DNA of 64,000 bases. It comes from Methanococcoides methylutens. Lineage in GTDB: Archaea > Halobacteriota > Methanosarcinia > Methanosarcinales > Methanosarcinaceae. The stretch covers positions 1 to 64,000 of the forward strand of contig NZ_JRHO01000009.1 in the NCBI RefSeq assembly GCF_000765475.1, read 5' to 3'. Position 1 is the stretch's first letter. Every line of letters starts with the position of its first letter. The translations under genes and the position numbers were made by a program. Below are positions 37,915 to 47,825 of the stretch, one piece after another. Below the pieces are notes generated by a model, which saw nothing but the letters and a program-made list of their open reading frames with translations, was not told the DNA's origin and made no database searches.

Positions 37915-38523
37915 ATGAAAAAGATAGTGATAATTGATTATGGGCTTGGCAACCTCCGTAGTGTCCAGAAAGGGCTGGAACACGCAGGTGCGGAAGTGAC
38001 CATATCAAAGGACCCTGCAGACCTTGAAAGTGCAGATGGTGTCATTCTTCCGGGCGTCGGGGCTTTTTCCGATGCGATGAAGAACATCGTTCCTTTCCTT
38101 GATGGCATACACAGTTACGTGGCTTCTGGAAAACCGGTCCTTGGTATTTGCTTAGGGCAGCAGATGCTCATGAGCCATTCAGAAGAAGGAGGGCTCAATG
38201 ATGGGCTTGATCTTGTTCCCGGCAAGGTTCTCCGCTTCCCACACAGCGAACTGAAGGTCCCGCACATGGGCTGGAACGCTCTTTCCATCGAGCAGGACCA
38301 TCCTCTCTATGAGGGAATAGAAGATGGTGCATTCGTTTATTTTGTACATTCATATTATGTGGATACTGATGCTGCCCACACTCTCGCTTCATGTGATTAT
38401 GGTGTGAAATTCGCTGCATCGGTCGTCAATTCCACAGGCAACGTTATCGGAACACAGTTCCATCCTGAAAAAAGTGGTGATATCGGCCTGAAGATGCTTG
38501 AGAATTTTGTAGGCATGTGCTGA
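37915..38523 (+). CDS. hisH: Imidazole glycerol phosphate synthase, glutaminase subunit
   Basis: 202 aa. Class I glutamine amidotransferase: N-terminal VIIDYGLGNLRSVQKGLEHAG, nucleophile in GICLGQQML (about residue 82) and the His-Glu pair in FHPEKSG. Supplies ammonia to HisF for ring closure in histidine biosynthesis. ATG 37915 gives the normal N-terminus; longer starts upstream cross a repeat-rich region. No Shine-Dalgarno is visible, so it may be leaderless. The AIR-synthase-like gene follows 17 bp later. Confidence 0.95.
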   Translation: MKKIVIIDYGLGNLRSVQKGLEHAGAEVTISKDPADLESADGVILPGVGAFSDAMKNIVPFLDGIHSYVASGKPVLGICLGQQMLMSHSEEGGLNDGLDLVPGKVLRFPHSELKVPHMGWNALSIEQDHPLYEGIEDGAFVYFVHSYYVDTDAAHTLASCDYGVKFAASVVNSTGNVIGTQFHPEKSGDIGLKMLENFVGMC

Positions 38524-38540
38524 TACTCCGGAGTGATCTA

Positions 38541-39863
38541 ATGGATATAGAAGGCTATGCAAGAAAAGGACTTCGAAAGAATGATCCTGAACTTGAGGAC
38601 AAACTGACAGAACGTATACTTGAGATAAAGGACACAACGCCTGAACACGCCAGGTCACTTGCAAAAGCAGCTATTGTAGAGGCAAAGGCCACACTTAATG
38701 TCGAAGGCGATGTACTGACCTCCACTGTCTCCGGCGTGAGCATGGGTGAATTTGGCGTCGGTTCCCGTGGACTGGGGGATTTCTACGCACATGAGAAGCT
38801 CGCAGAGGTCATCGGAAAGACCAGTGCAGCGGTCGATACATCCCATCTTGACGATTCAGGCGCTATCCTGAACGAGACCGGGAATGGGTATATAATTATT
38901 ACAATTGATGGGATACACTCCCGTCTTAGCGATTTTCCTTTCCTTGCAGGTTTCCACGTAGCCCGTGCATCCCTTCGTGATGTGTATGTGATGGGTTCCC
39001 GACCTGTGGCACTCCTGTCCGACATCCACGTTGCCGATGATGGCGATGTTGCCAAGATCTTTGACCATATTGCGGGAATTACCACGGTGTCCGAACTTAC
39101 AGGCATCCCTCTTGTAACGGGTAGCACTCTCCGTATCGGCGGCGATATGGATATCGGTGAGCGTATGACCGGTGGTGTTGGTGCAGTTGGTACAGCTACA
39201 GACCTTACAGCCCGCATTCAGACGCAGGTTGGAGATGTCATCCTTATGAGCGAGGGTGCAGGCGGTGGGACAGTTTCCACTGCAGCGCTTTATTATGAGA
39301 TGCACGATGTGGTTGATGAGACCATCAACATCAAGTTCCTCGAGGCATGTGATGCACTGATCGCATCCGGCCTGACAAAGCATGTGCATGCAATGACAGA
39401 TGTGACCAACGGTGGTATCCGTGGCGATGCAAAAGAGATCTCACGAACTGCCGGTGTCAAGCTTGTCTTCGATGAAGCAAAGATGCGTCCGCTTGTCAAT
39501 CCGAAAGTTCTCGACATGCTGGAAAAGCTGGAGATAGACTACCTTGGCGTATCACTTGATGCATTGCTCGTTATCGCACCGAGGGAATATGCAGACGATA
39601 TCATGAAGACCGTCAGGGATGCAGGCGTTGAGATCGACATCATCGGAGAGGTTGTCGAAGGCAGCGGTGCAGAGATAAACATCGATGGAAAAATGTGTGA
39701 TTTCACCCCGCGCTTCAGGGAATCGGCTTACACTCCAATCAAGAAGATGATCGGGGATACAGAGCCAAGGGACTTTGAAGAGATGAAGCGTGCAGTGGAT
39801 AATGCTGCAAATGAAGCCATTGATAAGAAAAGAAAAGTTATAGAAATGATAAAAGGGAAGTGA
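38541..39863 (+). CDS. AIR synthase-related protein (PurM/SelD/HypE fold)
   Basis: 440 aa. N-terminal helical extension (about 1-65), then the PurM-type ATP-binding domain (GDFYAHEKLAEVIG, DDSGAIL, DGIHSR) and the C-terminal domain with the Gly-rich loop (SEGAGGGTVSTAALYY) and TDVTNGGIRGDA. Family members form aminoimidazole, selenophosphate or thiocarboxylate intermediates by ATP-dependent phosphorylation. This longer archaeal branch has no assigned substrate that I know of. GGAGTGA precedes ATG by 4 nt. Confidence 0.8.
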   Translation: MDIEGYARKGLRKNDPELEDKLTERILEIKDTTPEHARSLAKAAIVEAKATLNVEGDVLTSTVSGVSMGEFGVGSRGLGDFYAHEKLAEVIGKTSAAVDTSHLDDSGAILNETGNGYIIITIDGIHSRLSDFPFLAGFHVARASLRDVYVMGSRPVALLSDIHVADDGDVAKIFDHIAGITTVSELTGIPLVTGSTLRIGGDMDIGERMTGGVGAVGTATDLTARIQTQVGDVILMSEGAGGGTVSTAALYYEMHDVVDETINIKFLEACDALIASGLTKHVHAMTDVTNGGIRGDAKEISRTAGVKLVFDEAKMRPLVNPKVLDMLEKLEIDYLGVSLDALLVIAPREYADDIMKTVRDAGVEIDIIGEVVEGSGAEINIDGKMCDFTPRFRESAYTPIKKMIGDTEPRDFEEMKRAVDNAANEAIDKKRKVIEMIKGK

Positions 39864-39893
39864 GGTTTCACTCCCCTAAAACACTTCTTTTGG

Positions 39894-41198
39894 TCACTCG
39901 CTCTTTTTCACAAAGAGGAGCGGTCCTTTTTTGTCGGTGATCATTACAGTATCACCTTCTTCCAGATCGTCTTCTGATCTTGCTTTCCAGTATTCTCCCT
40001 TGTATCTTACAAATCCTTTCGAACCGGCATCGATCTTATCGAGAGCTTCGGCAAGGTCACCTGTGGGTTCTTCACCGATGACCGGTTTGCGATGCCTGAC
40101 CTCCAGCACTTTGTAAAACACGAATACGAACAGCAATCCCATTACTATCGTAGGTGTAACGATCGCAATGATCATTGTCTGCTGAACGTCTGCAGGTGTA
40201 TACCAGCGCGGGAAATCTGTGGGTACCAGGAAAATACTTCCTGCTATCAAACATATCAGTCCCGATATTCCGAATATACCAACTCCCGGCGCCTGCAATT
40301 CGAGAACGAATAGTATCACCCCCAGGATTATCAGGAATATTGCTGCGATATTCACATCAAAACCTGTTCCTATAAGTCCCAGCGAGATAGCTACGACACC
40401 AAATATCTCAGCTCCTGCTCCAGGGTTTGAAATTCCGATAACGATGCCGTATATTCCAAGCATTATCAGTAGTGATGATATCACAGGATCTGAGATTATA
40501 TTCATAAAGCTCAGCCTGAGGTTTGGAACATACGTATCAATGGTAGCACCGCTGGTGTTCAGCTCCTTACTCTTTATTGTCTCCCCATCCACCTGTTCAA
40601 GTAGGTCTTCAACATCTGTGGCAACATATTCGATGACTCCTGTTTCCAGTGCTTCCTCGGCATTGAGGTTGAGGTTCTCGGTAATGAACTTCTCAGCTGC
40701 GGTCTCATTACGTCCGTGCTGATTTGCCTTCTCTTTTGCAAGTGCCACAAGGGCGTTCACTATCTTGTCATCTTCCACAGGTTCGACCCCTCCTGTGGAA
40801 ACAGTGACCGGCTGTGCAGAACCAATGACCGTAAAGGGTGCCATTGCAGCAACATCAGTTCCAAGAAGGATCAGTGTTCCTGCAGACCACGCTTTTGTTC
40901 CGCCGGGGTAGACGTATCCGATAACTGGAACTTCTGACTGGTCTATGGCTTCAATGATCCTGAGCGTTTCATCGACCCCGCCTCCGGGGGTGTTGAGGGT
41001 TATAACAAGTGCTTCATATCCTTCCTGTTCTGCTACCAAAAGTGCATCAACTACAAGGTCATCAGATACCGGTGTGATCGAATCGGATAGTTCCAGTACT
41101 AGAACTTTATCTTCTGCGGAAGCACAGGCAGGGCTCAGCAATAATAATATCAATGCTAAAAATAAAAAAGGAATAAGAGGTGATGGCTTTTTCAACAT
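39894..41198 (-). CDS. NfeD-type membrane serine protease (ClpP class)
   Basis: 434 aa. Signal peptide (1-28), a ClpP-like serine protease domain with TPGGGVDETLRI, the catalytic Ser in GTKAWSAGTLILLG and a following Lys/Thr-rich strand, four to five membrane helices (about 235-345), and a C-terminal OB-fold NfeD domain (GSKGFVRYKGEYWKA). Long NfeD proteins cleave the hydrophobic C-terminal region of stomatin partners. The partner SPFH gene lies directly upstream on the same strand. Confidence 0.9.
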   Translation of the reverse strand: MLKKPSPLIPFLFLALILLLLSPACASAEDKVLVLELSDSITPVSDDLVVDALLVAEQEGYEALVITLNTPGGGVDETLRIIEAIDQSEVPVIGYVYPGGTKAWSAGTLILLGTDVAAMAPFTVIGSAQPVTVSTGGVEPVEDDKIVNALVALAKEKANQHGRNETAAEKFITENLNLNAEEALETGVIEYVATDVEDLLEQVDGETIKSKELNTSGATIDTYVPNLRLSFMNIISDPVISSLLIMLGIYGIVIGISNPGAGAEIFGVVAISLGLIGTGFDVNIAAIFLIILGVILFVLELQAPGVGIFGISGLICLIAGSIFLVPTDFPRWYTPADVQQTMIIAIVTPTIVMGLLFVFVFYKVLEVRHRKPVIGEEPTGDLAEALDKIDAGSKGFVRYKGEYWKARSEDDLEEGDTVMITDKKGPLLFVKKSE

Positions 41199-41218
41199 TT
41201 TATCACCTTCTTAAGGTT

Positions 41219-41977
41219 TTATTTCTTACCGAATGCGGTGGAAAGTGCAGCGATCTCTCCGATCTCCGTTGAATTTGTTACTACCACGAGGTTCTTTTCA
41301 CGTGCAACTTCGGCAATGGTCTGCAGTTCCCTTAGTTTGAGAGCTACAGGTATGTCCTGGTAGAGCTGTGCAGCATCTTTCATCTTTTGTGCAGCCATGA
41401 ACTCACCCTCCGCAAGAATTATGCGTGAACGCTTTTCCCTTTCGGCTTCTGCCTGCTTTGCAATTGCACGAAGCATGGTATCATCGATGCTCACATCTCT
41501 CAGAGTGACTCCCGTGACCTTGATTCCCCATGGGTCTGTGGAAATGTCGAGCAACTCCTGTATGTCCTTATTGATGGTCTCACGTTCTGATAGGAGCTGG
41601 TCAAGTTCAATCTGCCCGATAACATCCCTGAGGGTTGTCTGGGAAAGCATGGATGTTGCGAACTTGAAGTTCTCTACCTCTGTGATTGCAGCATCAGGTT
41701 TGAGAACCTTATAGTAAATAACAGCATCAACAGCCACAGTAACATTATCTTTTGTGATGACTGCCTGTTTTGGAACGTCAATAGTTACAACTCGCAGATC
41801 AACCTTCATCACTGTATCGATGATAGGGATGATAAGGAAAAGTCCTGGTCCCTTTACTCCGCTAAGTCGTCCCAATCTAAAAATAACGACTCGCTCGTAT
41901 TCTTTGACCATTTTGAGCGCTTGAGTTAAGATGATAACTCCAATTACAAGTATAGGTATTATGTATTCTTCTATCAT
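41219..41977 (-). CDS. SPFH/stomatin-like membrane protein
   Basis: About 252 aa. One N-terminal membrane hairpin (YIIPILVIGVIILTQAL), the SPFH domain (YERVVIFRLGRLSGVKGPGLF, VDLRVVTIDVPKQ) and a C-terminal coiled coil (AEAEREKRSRIILAEGE). GGGGGAGG lies just before the ATG. Forms an operon with the downstream NfeD protease; the pair is widely conserved and acts in membrane protein quality control. My manual base count at the 5' end differs by one base, so treat the start as accurate to within a base. Confidence 0.9.
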   Translation of the reverse strand: MIEEYIIPILVIGVIILTQALKMVKEYERVVIFRLGRLSGVKGPGLFLIIPIIDTVMKVDLRVVTIDVPKQAVITKDNVTVAVDAVIYYKVLKPDAAITEVENFKFATSMLSQTTLRDVIGQIELDQLLSERETINKDIQELLDISTDPWGIKVTGVTLRDVSIDDTMLRAIAKQAEAEREKRSRIILAEGEFMAAQKMKDAAQLYQDIPVALKLRELQTIAEVAREKNLVVVTNSTEIGEIAALSTAFGKK

Positions 41978-42090
41978 GGTAACCTCCCCCAATTTATATG
42001 GAAGAAGTTATCATAAAAAACTATTGCTTGTGGCAGTCTTCGTATAAGCAAAGACATTAAATCTAACATAAACAATTAAGACTTGATACA

Positions 42091-44214
42091 ATGAGAGAAG
42101 AGTGTACTGAATGTGGAGGAAAAGGATATGAAGTTCTCTCCACTGAGAAATGTCCTGAATGTAAAGGCGCGGGAAAATCAAAGTCTGTTAACCTCATGAG
42201 CCTTTCACAAAAGGACGTGAACAGTTTTTTGAAAGATGGTTCAGTTTGCCCGAAATGCGGTGGAAGCGGGGAAATCGAAGTAAGAAAAACATGCACGGCA
42301 TGCAATGGCAAAGGTGCCTTCTATAAATGTGATATTTGCGGAAAATCCATCGATGGTCCGATCAATGGAAAGGAAGCTTGCAGTACCTGTGGTAAGATAG
42401 ATATCGTTCATGTGCTGGATAATTCCTGTAATCAGGATGAGCTTGAAGTCGGGAAGATGTACCGTGCTACTGTGAACAACCTTGCGAACTTCGGTGTTTT
42501 CGTAGATCTGAATTCCAACCTTCGCGGTCTGATACACTCGAGCAATCTTAGTACTCCTCTTGAGGCAGGAGCTACTGTTGTCGTTGAAGTTAAGGAAGTT
42601 CGCCGCGATGGTAAGATGGACCTGATCCCAAGGCAGGTCAAGGATTTCAACATCGTGGAAGTTGAAAAGGAAATACCTATCAGGAAGTCCATAGAGCTCG
42701 ATAAGTTCATTGGTAAACTTATCAAGGTAGAGGGTGAGGTCATACAGGTCAAACAGACCGGTGGCCCTACTATATTTACAATATCTGATGAGGAAGGTCT
42801 CATTTCCTGTGCCGCCTTTGAGCGAGCAGGAGAGCGTGCTTATCCGGAGATCGATGCCGATATGATAATAACCGGTACGGGGGAGGTAACGTCCCGTGCT
42901 GACAGGCTTCAGGTAGAGGTAAAGAGCATGAAACGTCTCACCGGTGCAAAGGAGGAGGCTGTCAAGAAGAGGATCGATGAAGTGCTTGACAAAAGAGCGG
43001 AACCTTCAGAGATCGAATTCCTTGTAGAAAGCGAGATCCTTGAAAAGCTCAGGCCTGCAATGCGCCAGGTGACCAAGGAGATCAAGAAGGCTATAATGAG
43101 GTCAAAGCCGATCCTTCTTCGCCATCATGCTGATGCCGACGGAATGACCGCAGCAGTAGCCATCGAGAGGGCTATCCTTCCGATGATCAGGGAGATAAAC
43201 GGATCTGATGCAGAATATCATTATTACAAGCGTGCACCATCCAAAGCACCATTCTACGAAATGCCGGATGTTACCAAGGATATATCCTATGCACTCGAAG
43301 ATGCTGCCAGACATGGGCAGAAACTTCCACTGGTTGTCATGGTGGACAATGGTTCCACAGAAGAGGATGTACCAGCCATGAGACAGGCACAGGTCTATGG
43401 TATCGACATGGTTGTCGTGGATCACCATCATCCGGATGAGATCGTTGACCAATACCTGCTCGGTCACGTGAACCCTGCACATGTTGGCGGGGATTTCGGA
43501 ATGACCGCTGGAATGCTTGCAACAGAAGTTGCACGTATGATAAATCCTGATGTGACGGATGAGATCAAACACCTGCCTGCAATTGCTGCGACAGGGGACC
43601 GCTCTGAAGCAGGTGAAGCAGAGGCTTATAAACAGCTGGTTGCTGACAAGTATTCCCAGAAAGACCTCAAGGACATTGCACTGGCACTTGACTTTGAAGC
43701 ATACTGGCTCAAGTTCAGTAGTGGAAAAGGCATTGTGGATGACCTCATGGACCTTGGTGATAAGACCAGGCATAAGAAGATCGTGAACTTGCTCTGTGAA
43801 CAGGCAAATGCCATGATCGATGAGCAGTTGACTGCATGCATGCCTAACGTCAAATCCCAGGACCTGCCAAACGGTGCAGTCCTGAACGTCCTGGACGTTG
43901 AGAACTATGCACATAAGTTCACTTTCCCTGCACCAGGCAAGACCTCAGGTGAAGTGCATGACCGCATGTGCCAGAAACTTGAAGGACGTCCGGTCATCAC
44001 TATCGGATACGGCCCTGACTTTGCTGTGATCCGCTCAAAAGGTGTTCTTATGAACATCCCGCAGATGGTACGCGAGCTTCATGAGGAGATCGTGGGTGCC
44101 GGTGTTAACGGTGGCGGACACCTTGTGGTTGGAAGTATCAAGTTCGTAGAAGGGATGCGTTCTGAGGTGCTTTCCAAACTGGTAGAAAAGATCGGTTCTG
44201 TGGGAGTGGAGTGA
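42091..44214 (+). CDS. Archaeal RecJ-like DHH exonuclease with zinc and S1 domains
   Basis: 707 aa with domains in order: DnaJ-type CxxCxGxG zinc repeats (1-110), S1 RNA-binding domain (about 122-190), an OB-fold (about 205-290), then the DHH core (about 345 onward, with RHHADADGMTAA, DNGS and VVDHHHPDE) and the DHHA1 domain near the C-terminus (GVNGGGHLVVGSI). Euryarchaeal members (GAN-type) associate with GINS/CMG, or act in RNA turnover. All metal ligands of the DHH core are visible. Ends about 60 bp from the convergent GfcR gene's terminator. Confidence 0.9.
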   Translation: MREECTECGGKGYEVLSTEKCPECKGAGKSKSVNLMSLSQKDVNSFLKDGSVCPKCGGSGEIEVRKTCTACNGKGAFYKCDICGKSIDGPINGKEACSTCGKIDIVHVLDNSCNQDELEVGKMYRATVNNLANFGVFVDLNSNLRGLIHSSNLSTPLEAGATVVVEVKEVRRDGKMDLIPRQVKDFNIVEVEKEIPIRKSIELDKFIGKLIKVEGEVIQVKQTGGPTIFTISDEEGLISCAAFERAGERAYPEIDADMIITGTGEVTSRADRLQVEVKSMKRLTGAKEEAVKKRIDEVLDKRAEPSEIEFLVESEILEKLRPAMRQVTKEIKKAIMRSKPILLRHHADADGMTAAVAIERAILPMIREINGSDAEYHYYKRAPSKAPFYEMPDVTKDISYALEDAARHGQKLPLVVMVDNGSTEEDVPAMRQAQVYGIDMVVVDHHHPDEIVDQYLLGHVNPAHVGGDFGMTAGMLATEVARMINPDVTDEIKHLPAIAATGDRSEAGEAEAYKQLVADKYSQKDLKDIALALDFEAYWLKFSSGKGIVDDLMDLGDKTRHKKIVNLLCEQANAMIDEQLTACMPNVKSQDLPNGAVLNVLDVENYAHKFTFPAPGKTSGEVHDRMCQKLEGRPVITIGYGPDFAVIRSKGVLMNIPQMVRELHEEIVGAGVNGGGHLVVGSIKFVEGMRSEVLSKLVEKIGSVGVE

Positions 44215-44272
44215 AACCTCTCCCTCATTAATTATTTAAAAAAAATCTAAAAAAAGTTTTTCTAAAGGATCA

Positions 44273-44292
44273 AAAGGGGAATATTCCCCTTT
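44273..44292 (-). terminator. Palindromic terminator after gfcR
   Basis: Perfect 20-bp palindrome AAAGGGGAATATTCCCCTTT overlapping the gfcR stop, followed on the minus strand by several T-tracts. Same design as the 15218-15237 palindrome (AATATT-type centre). Confidence 0.65.
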
Positions 44293-44903
44293 CAGTCTAC
44301 ACGTGTGATACGTACCAGTGAGCTCATTGGCACATTGGCTATTGAATCTGAGTTCATCTTGTCCAGAATTACAGCTATGGCAACAGGATTCGCATCTACT
44401 TCGCGAAGTTGTTCCACCACATCTGTGATAGTAGCACCCGATGAGACAACGTCATCTACGATTATGCAGTTCTTTCCTCTTACATCAGCGAAGTTCCTGC
44501 TAAAGATACCTCTCTGACGACTTTTTTCTTTCTGGTCATCATAGTCGTGGAAAATACCGAATTCAAGTCCGAGTTCTTCTGACATTATTGTAGCGATAGG
44601 TATTCCGCTAAGCCCGATCCCTATCACGACGTCAGCTAACTGATCGGTCTTCTCAAGTGACTCTGCAACCATATCACAGAGTGCCTGTGATACACATTTG
44701 AGCCTGAAAGAACTTTGTCCGATGCTGCTCCAGTTCACGGATATGTCCTTTGGTGCAGGAGCAACGACGTCCTTCTTTGAACGTGTCAAAAGCCATGTGA
44801 CGGTTTCCCGGGATACGTTGAGCTCGTTTGCTATCTGGCCTGTGACAAGGCCGTTAGCTTGCAATTCAACTGCTTTCTGGATCATTTCTTCTATATTGTT
44901 CAT
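44292..44903 (-). CDS. gfcR: GfcR-type regulator (HTH plus PRTase-like domain)
   Basis: 203 aa. N-terminal helix-turn-helix ([24 protein letters not shown]) fused to a type I phosphoribosyltransferase-like domain with the PRPP loop [14 protein letters not shown]. Often annotated as orotate phosphoribosyltransferase-like, but the haloarchaeal homologue GfcR is a transcription regulator of sugar metabolism. Followed by its own terminator and preceded by the nob1 gene on the same strand. Confidence 0.88.
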   Translation of the reverse strand: MNNIEEMIQKAVELQANGLVTGQIANELNVSRETVTWLLTRSKKDVVAPAPKDISVNWSSIGQSSFRLKCVSQALCDMVAESLEKTDQLADVVIGIGLSGIPIATIMSEELGLEFGIFHDYDDQKEKSRQRGIFSRNFADVRGKNCIIVDDVVSSGATITDVVEQLREVDANPVAIAVILDKMNSDSIANVPMSSLVRITRVD

Positions 44904-44977
44904 ATTATCCCAGCTTTAATCTCAATTAGAAATATTGTATTCTCTTTCTTTCACCTTGTTATAGGTCATATCTACGG

Positions 44978-45457
44978 TTATAGTTTTCTTTTCCTGACCT
45001 TTTTCAATGGTGACCCACAAACAGGGCATTCCTCACCTTCATCGAACTTACGCCTGCATGCAGTGCACTTCTTTCCCCATACAAGGACATCACGTATCTT
45101 CTTCTGTGCAATTGGCTTGAATTCAATACCAAGAACTGATGCGACGTTCTGTACAGCATAATCATCTGTTAGCAGGATCGAGTCCTCTTTATATTCAAAT
45201 GCCTTTGCGAGGATATCGATGTCCGTATCCGAAAGCTCCTCGACGTCACGCGTCTCTTTGGCAAGCGAAACCACCTTTTTCCTGATGTCAGGGTCAGGCT
45301 GTTCCACCCGGGTACCTGTCTCACAGGCGATCTCAAATCGCATAAGGGCTTCCTGGCTCTTCATCTCATTCCTGACAGTAGGTACTGTTATGAATTCTGA
45401 AGGGTTGCCATCATAACCATAGATAAAAACTGCGGAGTCTGTAATATAGAATGTCAT
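44978..45457 (-). CDS. nob1: rRNA maturation endonuclease Nob1
   Basis: 159 aa. PIN domain (YITDSAVFIYGYDG, DIDILAKAFEYKEDSILLTDDYAVQNVA with conserved Asp residues) followed by a zinc ribbon (CTACRRKFDEGEECPVCG) and a basic tail. It cleaves the 3' end of pre-16S rRNA. Full length for archaea. Confidence 0.9.
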   Translation of the reverse strand: MTFYITDSAVFIYGYDGNPSEFITVPTVRNEMKSQEALMRFEIACETGTRVEQPDPDIRKKVVSLAKETRDVEELSDTDIDILAKAFEYKEDSILLTDDYAVQNVASVLGIEFKPIAQKKIRDVLVWGKKCTACRRKFDEGEECPVCGSPLKKVRKRKL

Positions 45458-45528
45458 ATTTGTTTAGTCCAAGCCTGTGTTCATATTTTGATATTTCTCA
45501 TCAGGCTTATAACTATGCATCCTTCCCT

Positions 45529-46893
45529 TCACTGGGAGGATGGCAATATGATGTCAATTCCGGAACTTCTGACCTCGAATTGCCGGATGCCGGTATCGTG
45601 TGCACTTCCACGCATTTTGATTACTGAGATCGTCTTTTCGGTATGTCCTTCCTCTTCTCTAAGGGAAAGGAGGACAGATGAATCCATTCCATAGTCATTG
45701 AAATCCCGTATCGTTTTGCTCACATCAGTTATTTGTGCAAACATTGATGTGATACCGTTGGATCTGAAGATGTCTGCAAGGAGCTTGATATGGTCCTTCG
45801 CATCAAAAGGAGTCATAAGGTCGCTGAAAACATGGATATCGTCTACAAAAATACGTTTTATGTCCATTTCCTTTATCATTGACCGGAGTTTGATGGCATG
45901 TTCTCCTGCTTCAAGGTCTGAAGGGTTGGTGTAAATGACATTGACGAGTCCGGAGGCAATATGGCCGCTAATATCATGTCCTATAGATCTTGCATTGTTG
46001 ATCGTCTGTTTATCGGATTCGACAAAGGAAACGATCATGCCTTTTTCACCGGCGTTTGCTCCCTCTGCAATGAACTGGGTTCCGATGGTTGTTTTACCGG
46101 TGCCACAGCTGCCGGATATGAGCATTGTGGAACCTTCAAAAACTCCTCCTTCTGTCATACTGTCAAGCCCGGAAACTCCTGTTGAGACGCGGGTGGTCGA
46201 ATATGGTATATCGGGTTCAGGCAGTTCCTGCTTGTGGAGGATCACGCCTTCATCTGTTATTGTAAATGGATGTTTGCCGGTCCTGTAACCCTGGCCTCTT
46301 AGTTTAAGTATCTCAAGGTGGCGCACCCGGCGTTTGTTGACCTCATCGTCGGAAAGGTAGATGACACCGTCGGAAACATGGCTAAGGTCGCTTGTCATAA
46401 GTTCTTCTTCTGTGAACTCCCCGGTGGCAATTACCAGAGCATCCCATTTTTTCATGCGCAGGAAAAGATCATAATAGAACCTGCGTTTCGCTTCCTTGTC
46501 AAGAGTGCTTCCAATAGCTGTTATCGGGTCAATGACAATTCGATCCGGCTTTATCTTTTCGATGGATTCCTCGAGGTTCCACATGAACGAATAGATGCCT
46601 TTGTCAAGTGTCTCGGTGCCGATGGGTATGTAGTTCATGTTGCCGGTGGACAGCAGGGATATATTGTAAAAACTGAGCTTTGACATGAAGTTGTTGACCA
46701 TCGCAATAGGTTCGTTCAATGATGTGACATACATGCATACTTCCTTTTTCTCAGAAGCAGTAAAAATAGACTGCATTGCAATTGTGGTCTTTCCAGATCC
46801 GGCAGGACCTGCGATAAGTATGGCAGAAGGTTTTGGGAATCCACCCTTCAGGATCTTATCAAGTCCCAGTATCTCCGATCTCATCAGATTCAT
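45529..46893 (-). CDS. KaiC-like tandem RecA ATPase
   Basis: 454 aa with two RecA cores. The first P-loop is GPAGSGKTT (about 29-37) and the second is GSCGTGKTT (about 260-268); both are intact, in contrast to the degenerate copy at 11975-12739. Walker B strands RIVIDPITAIG and RIFVDDIHVFSD. Archaeal KaiC paralogues are thought to act in signal transduction; no KaiA or KaiB is nearby. GTAGGTG lies a few nt before the ATG. Confidence 0.88.
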   Translation of the reverse strand: MNLMRSEILGLDKILKGGFPKPSAILIAGPAGSGKTTIAMQSIFTASEKKEVCMYVTSLNEPIAMVNNFMSKLSFYNISLLSTGNMNYIPIGTETLDKGIYSFMWNLEESIEKIKPDRIVIDPITAIGSTLDKEAKRRFYYDLFLRMKKWDALVIATGEFTEEELMTSDLSHVSDGVIYLSDDEVNKRRVRHLEILKLRGQGYRTGKHPFTITDEGVILHKQELPEPDIPYSTTRVSTGVSGLDSMTEGGVFEGSTMLISGSCGTGKTTIGTQFIAEGANAGEKGMIVSFVESDKQTINNARSIGHDISGHIASGLVNVIYTNPSDLEAGEHAIKLRSMIKEMDIKRIFVDDIHVFSDLMTPFDAKDHIKLLADIFRSNGITSMFAQITDVSKTIRDFNDYGMDSSVLLSLREEEGHTEKTISVIKMRGSAHDTGIRQFEVRSSGIDIILPSSQ

Positions 46894-47023
46894 TATAGCA
46901 CCTACAATATATTAATATCAATTTCTGTGACCACTGTATTAAAGGTTATGTTACATACATTGTATCTGAACGTGAAATCTTAATATGGGGCTAGCCATAA
47001 TAGTGCTCCTATTATATCATCAA

Positions 47024-47821
47024 ATGGAACTTGATAGCATGGATATGGAAAAAGCGAAGGACATTATTGTGGATTTTATCGGGACTAAGCTGGGTGAAGC
47101 AGGTATCTCCGGAGCTGTTGTAGGCATCAGCGGTGGCATCGATTCAGCACTGGTGGCATACCTTGCTGTTGAAGCGCTGGGTGCTGAGAATGTATTGGGT
47201 ATCCATATGCCGGAGAACGCTACTCCCGGATCCGAAGTAAATGATGCAAAAGAGGTTGCAGAAAGGCTGGGTATCGACTTCAAGATCGTTAATATCTCTG
47301 ACATCCTTGCTACTTACAAGGATACGATGCCTGACATCTCTGAAGCCACAGCTCCTGTTGATGGTAACCTGAAAGCAAGGATCAGGATGTCTGTACTTTA
47401 CTACTATGCCAATATGCTTGGCAGGGTCGTGATGGGTACCGGTAACAAGACGGAGATCCTTCTGGGATACTTCACAAAATACGGGGATGGCGGTGTTGAC
47501 CTTGAACCCATTGGTGACCTTTACAAGACCGAGGTCAGGGAAATGTCAGAGATGCTTGATATGCCTGAAAGCATACTCAACAAGGCACCTTCTGCAGGAT
47601 TGTGGGAAGGCCAGACCGATGAGGAGGACCTTGGTGTTCCCTACGAGACCATCGACAAGGTCCTTGAACCTATCCTTGCAGGTGAAGGTCAGGAACGTGT
47701 GAGTGCAAGGCTTGGAGTTCCCATGACGGACATAACTTCACTGATGAAGCGCTTAAGGCTCAATATGCACAAAAGGACAAGTCCTCCGATAGCTGATCTC
47801 GATGAGCTTCGGGAAGACTGA
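47024..47821 (+). CDS. nadE: NAD synthetase (ammonia/glutamine dependent)
   Basis: 265 aa from ATG 47024. ATP pyrophosphatase loop GISGGIDSALVAYLA (SGGxDS) and the MGTGNKTEILLGYFTKYGDGG active-site segment are intact. Catalyses the last step of NAD synthesis. No glutaminase domain, as in the short archaeal form. Start uncertain: ATG 46985 would add 13 hydrophobic residues, which I doubt. Confidence 0.93.
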   Translation: MELDSMDMEKAKDIIVDFIGTKLGEAGISGAVVGISGGIDSALVAYLAVEALGAENVLGIHMPENATPGSEVNDAKEVAERLGIDFKIVNISDILATYKDTMPDISEATAPVDGNLKARIRMSVLYYYANMLGRVVMGTGNKTEILLGYFTKYGDGGVDLEPIGDLYKTEVREMSEMLDMPESILNKAPSAGLWEGQTDEEDLGVPYETIDKVLEPILAGEGQERVSARLGVPMTDITSLMKRLRLNMHKRTSPPIADLDELRED

Positions 47822-47825
47822 AATA

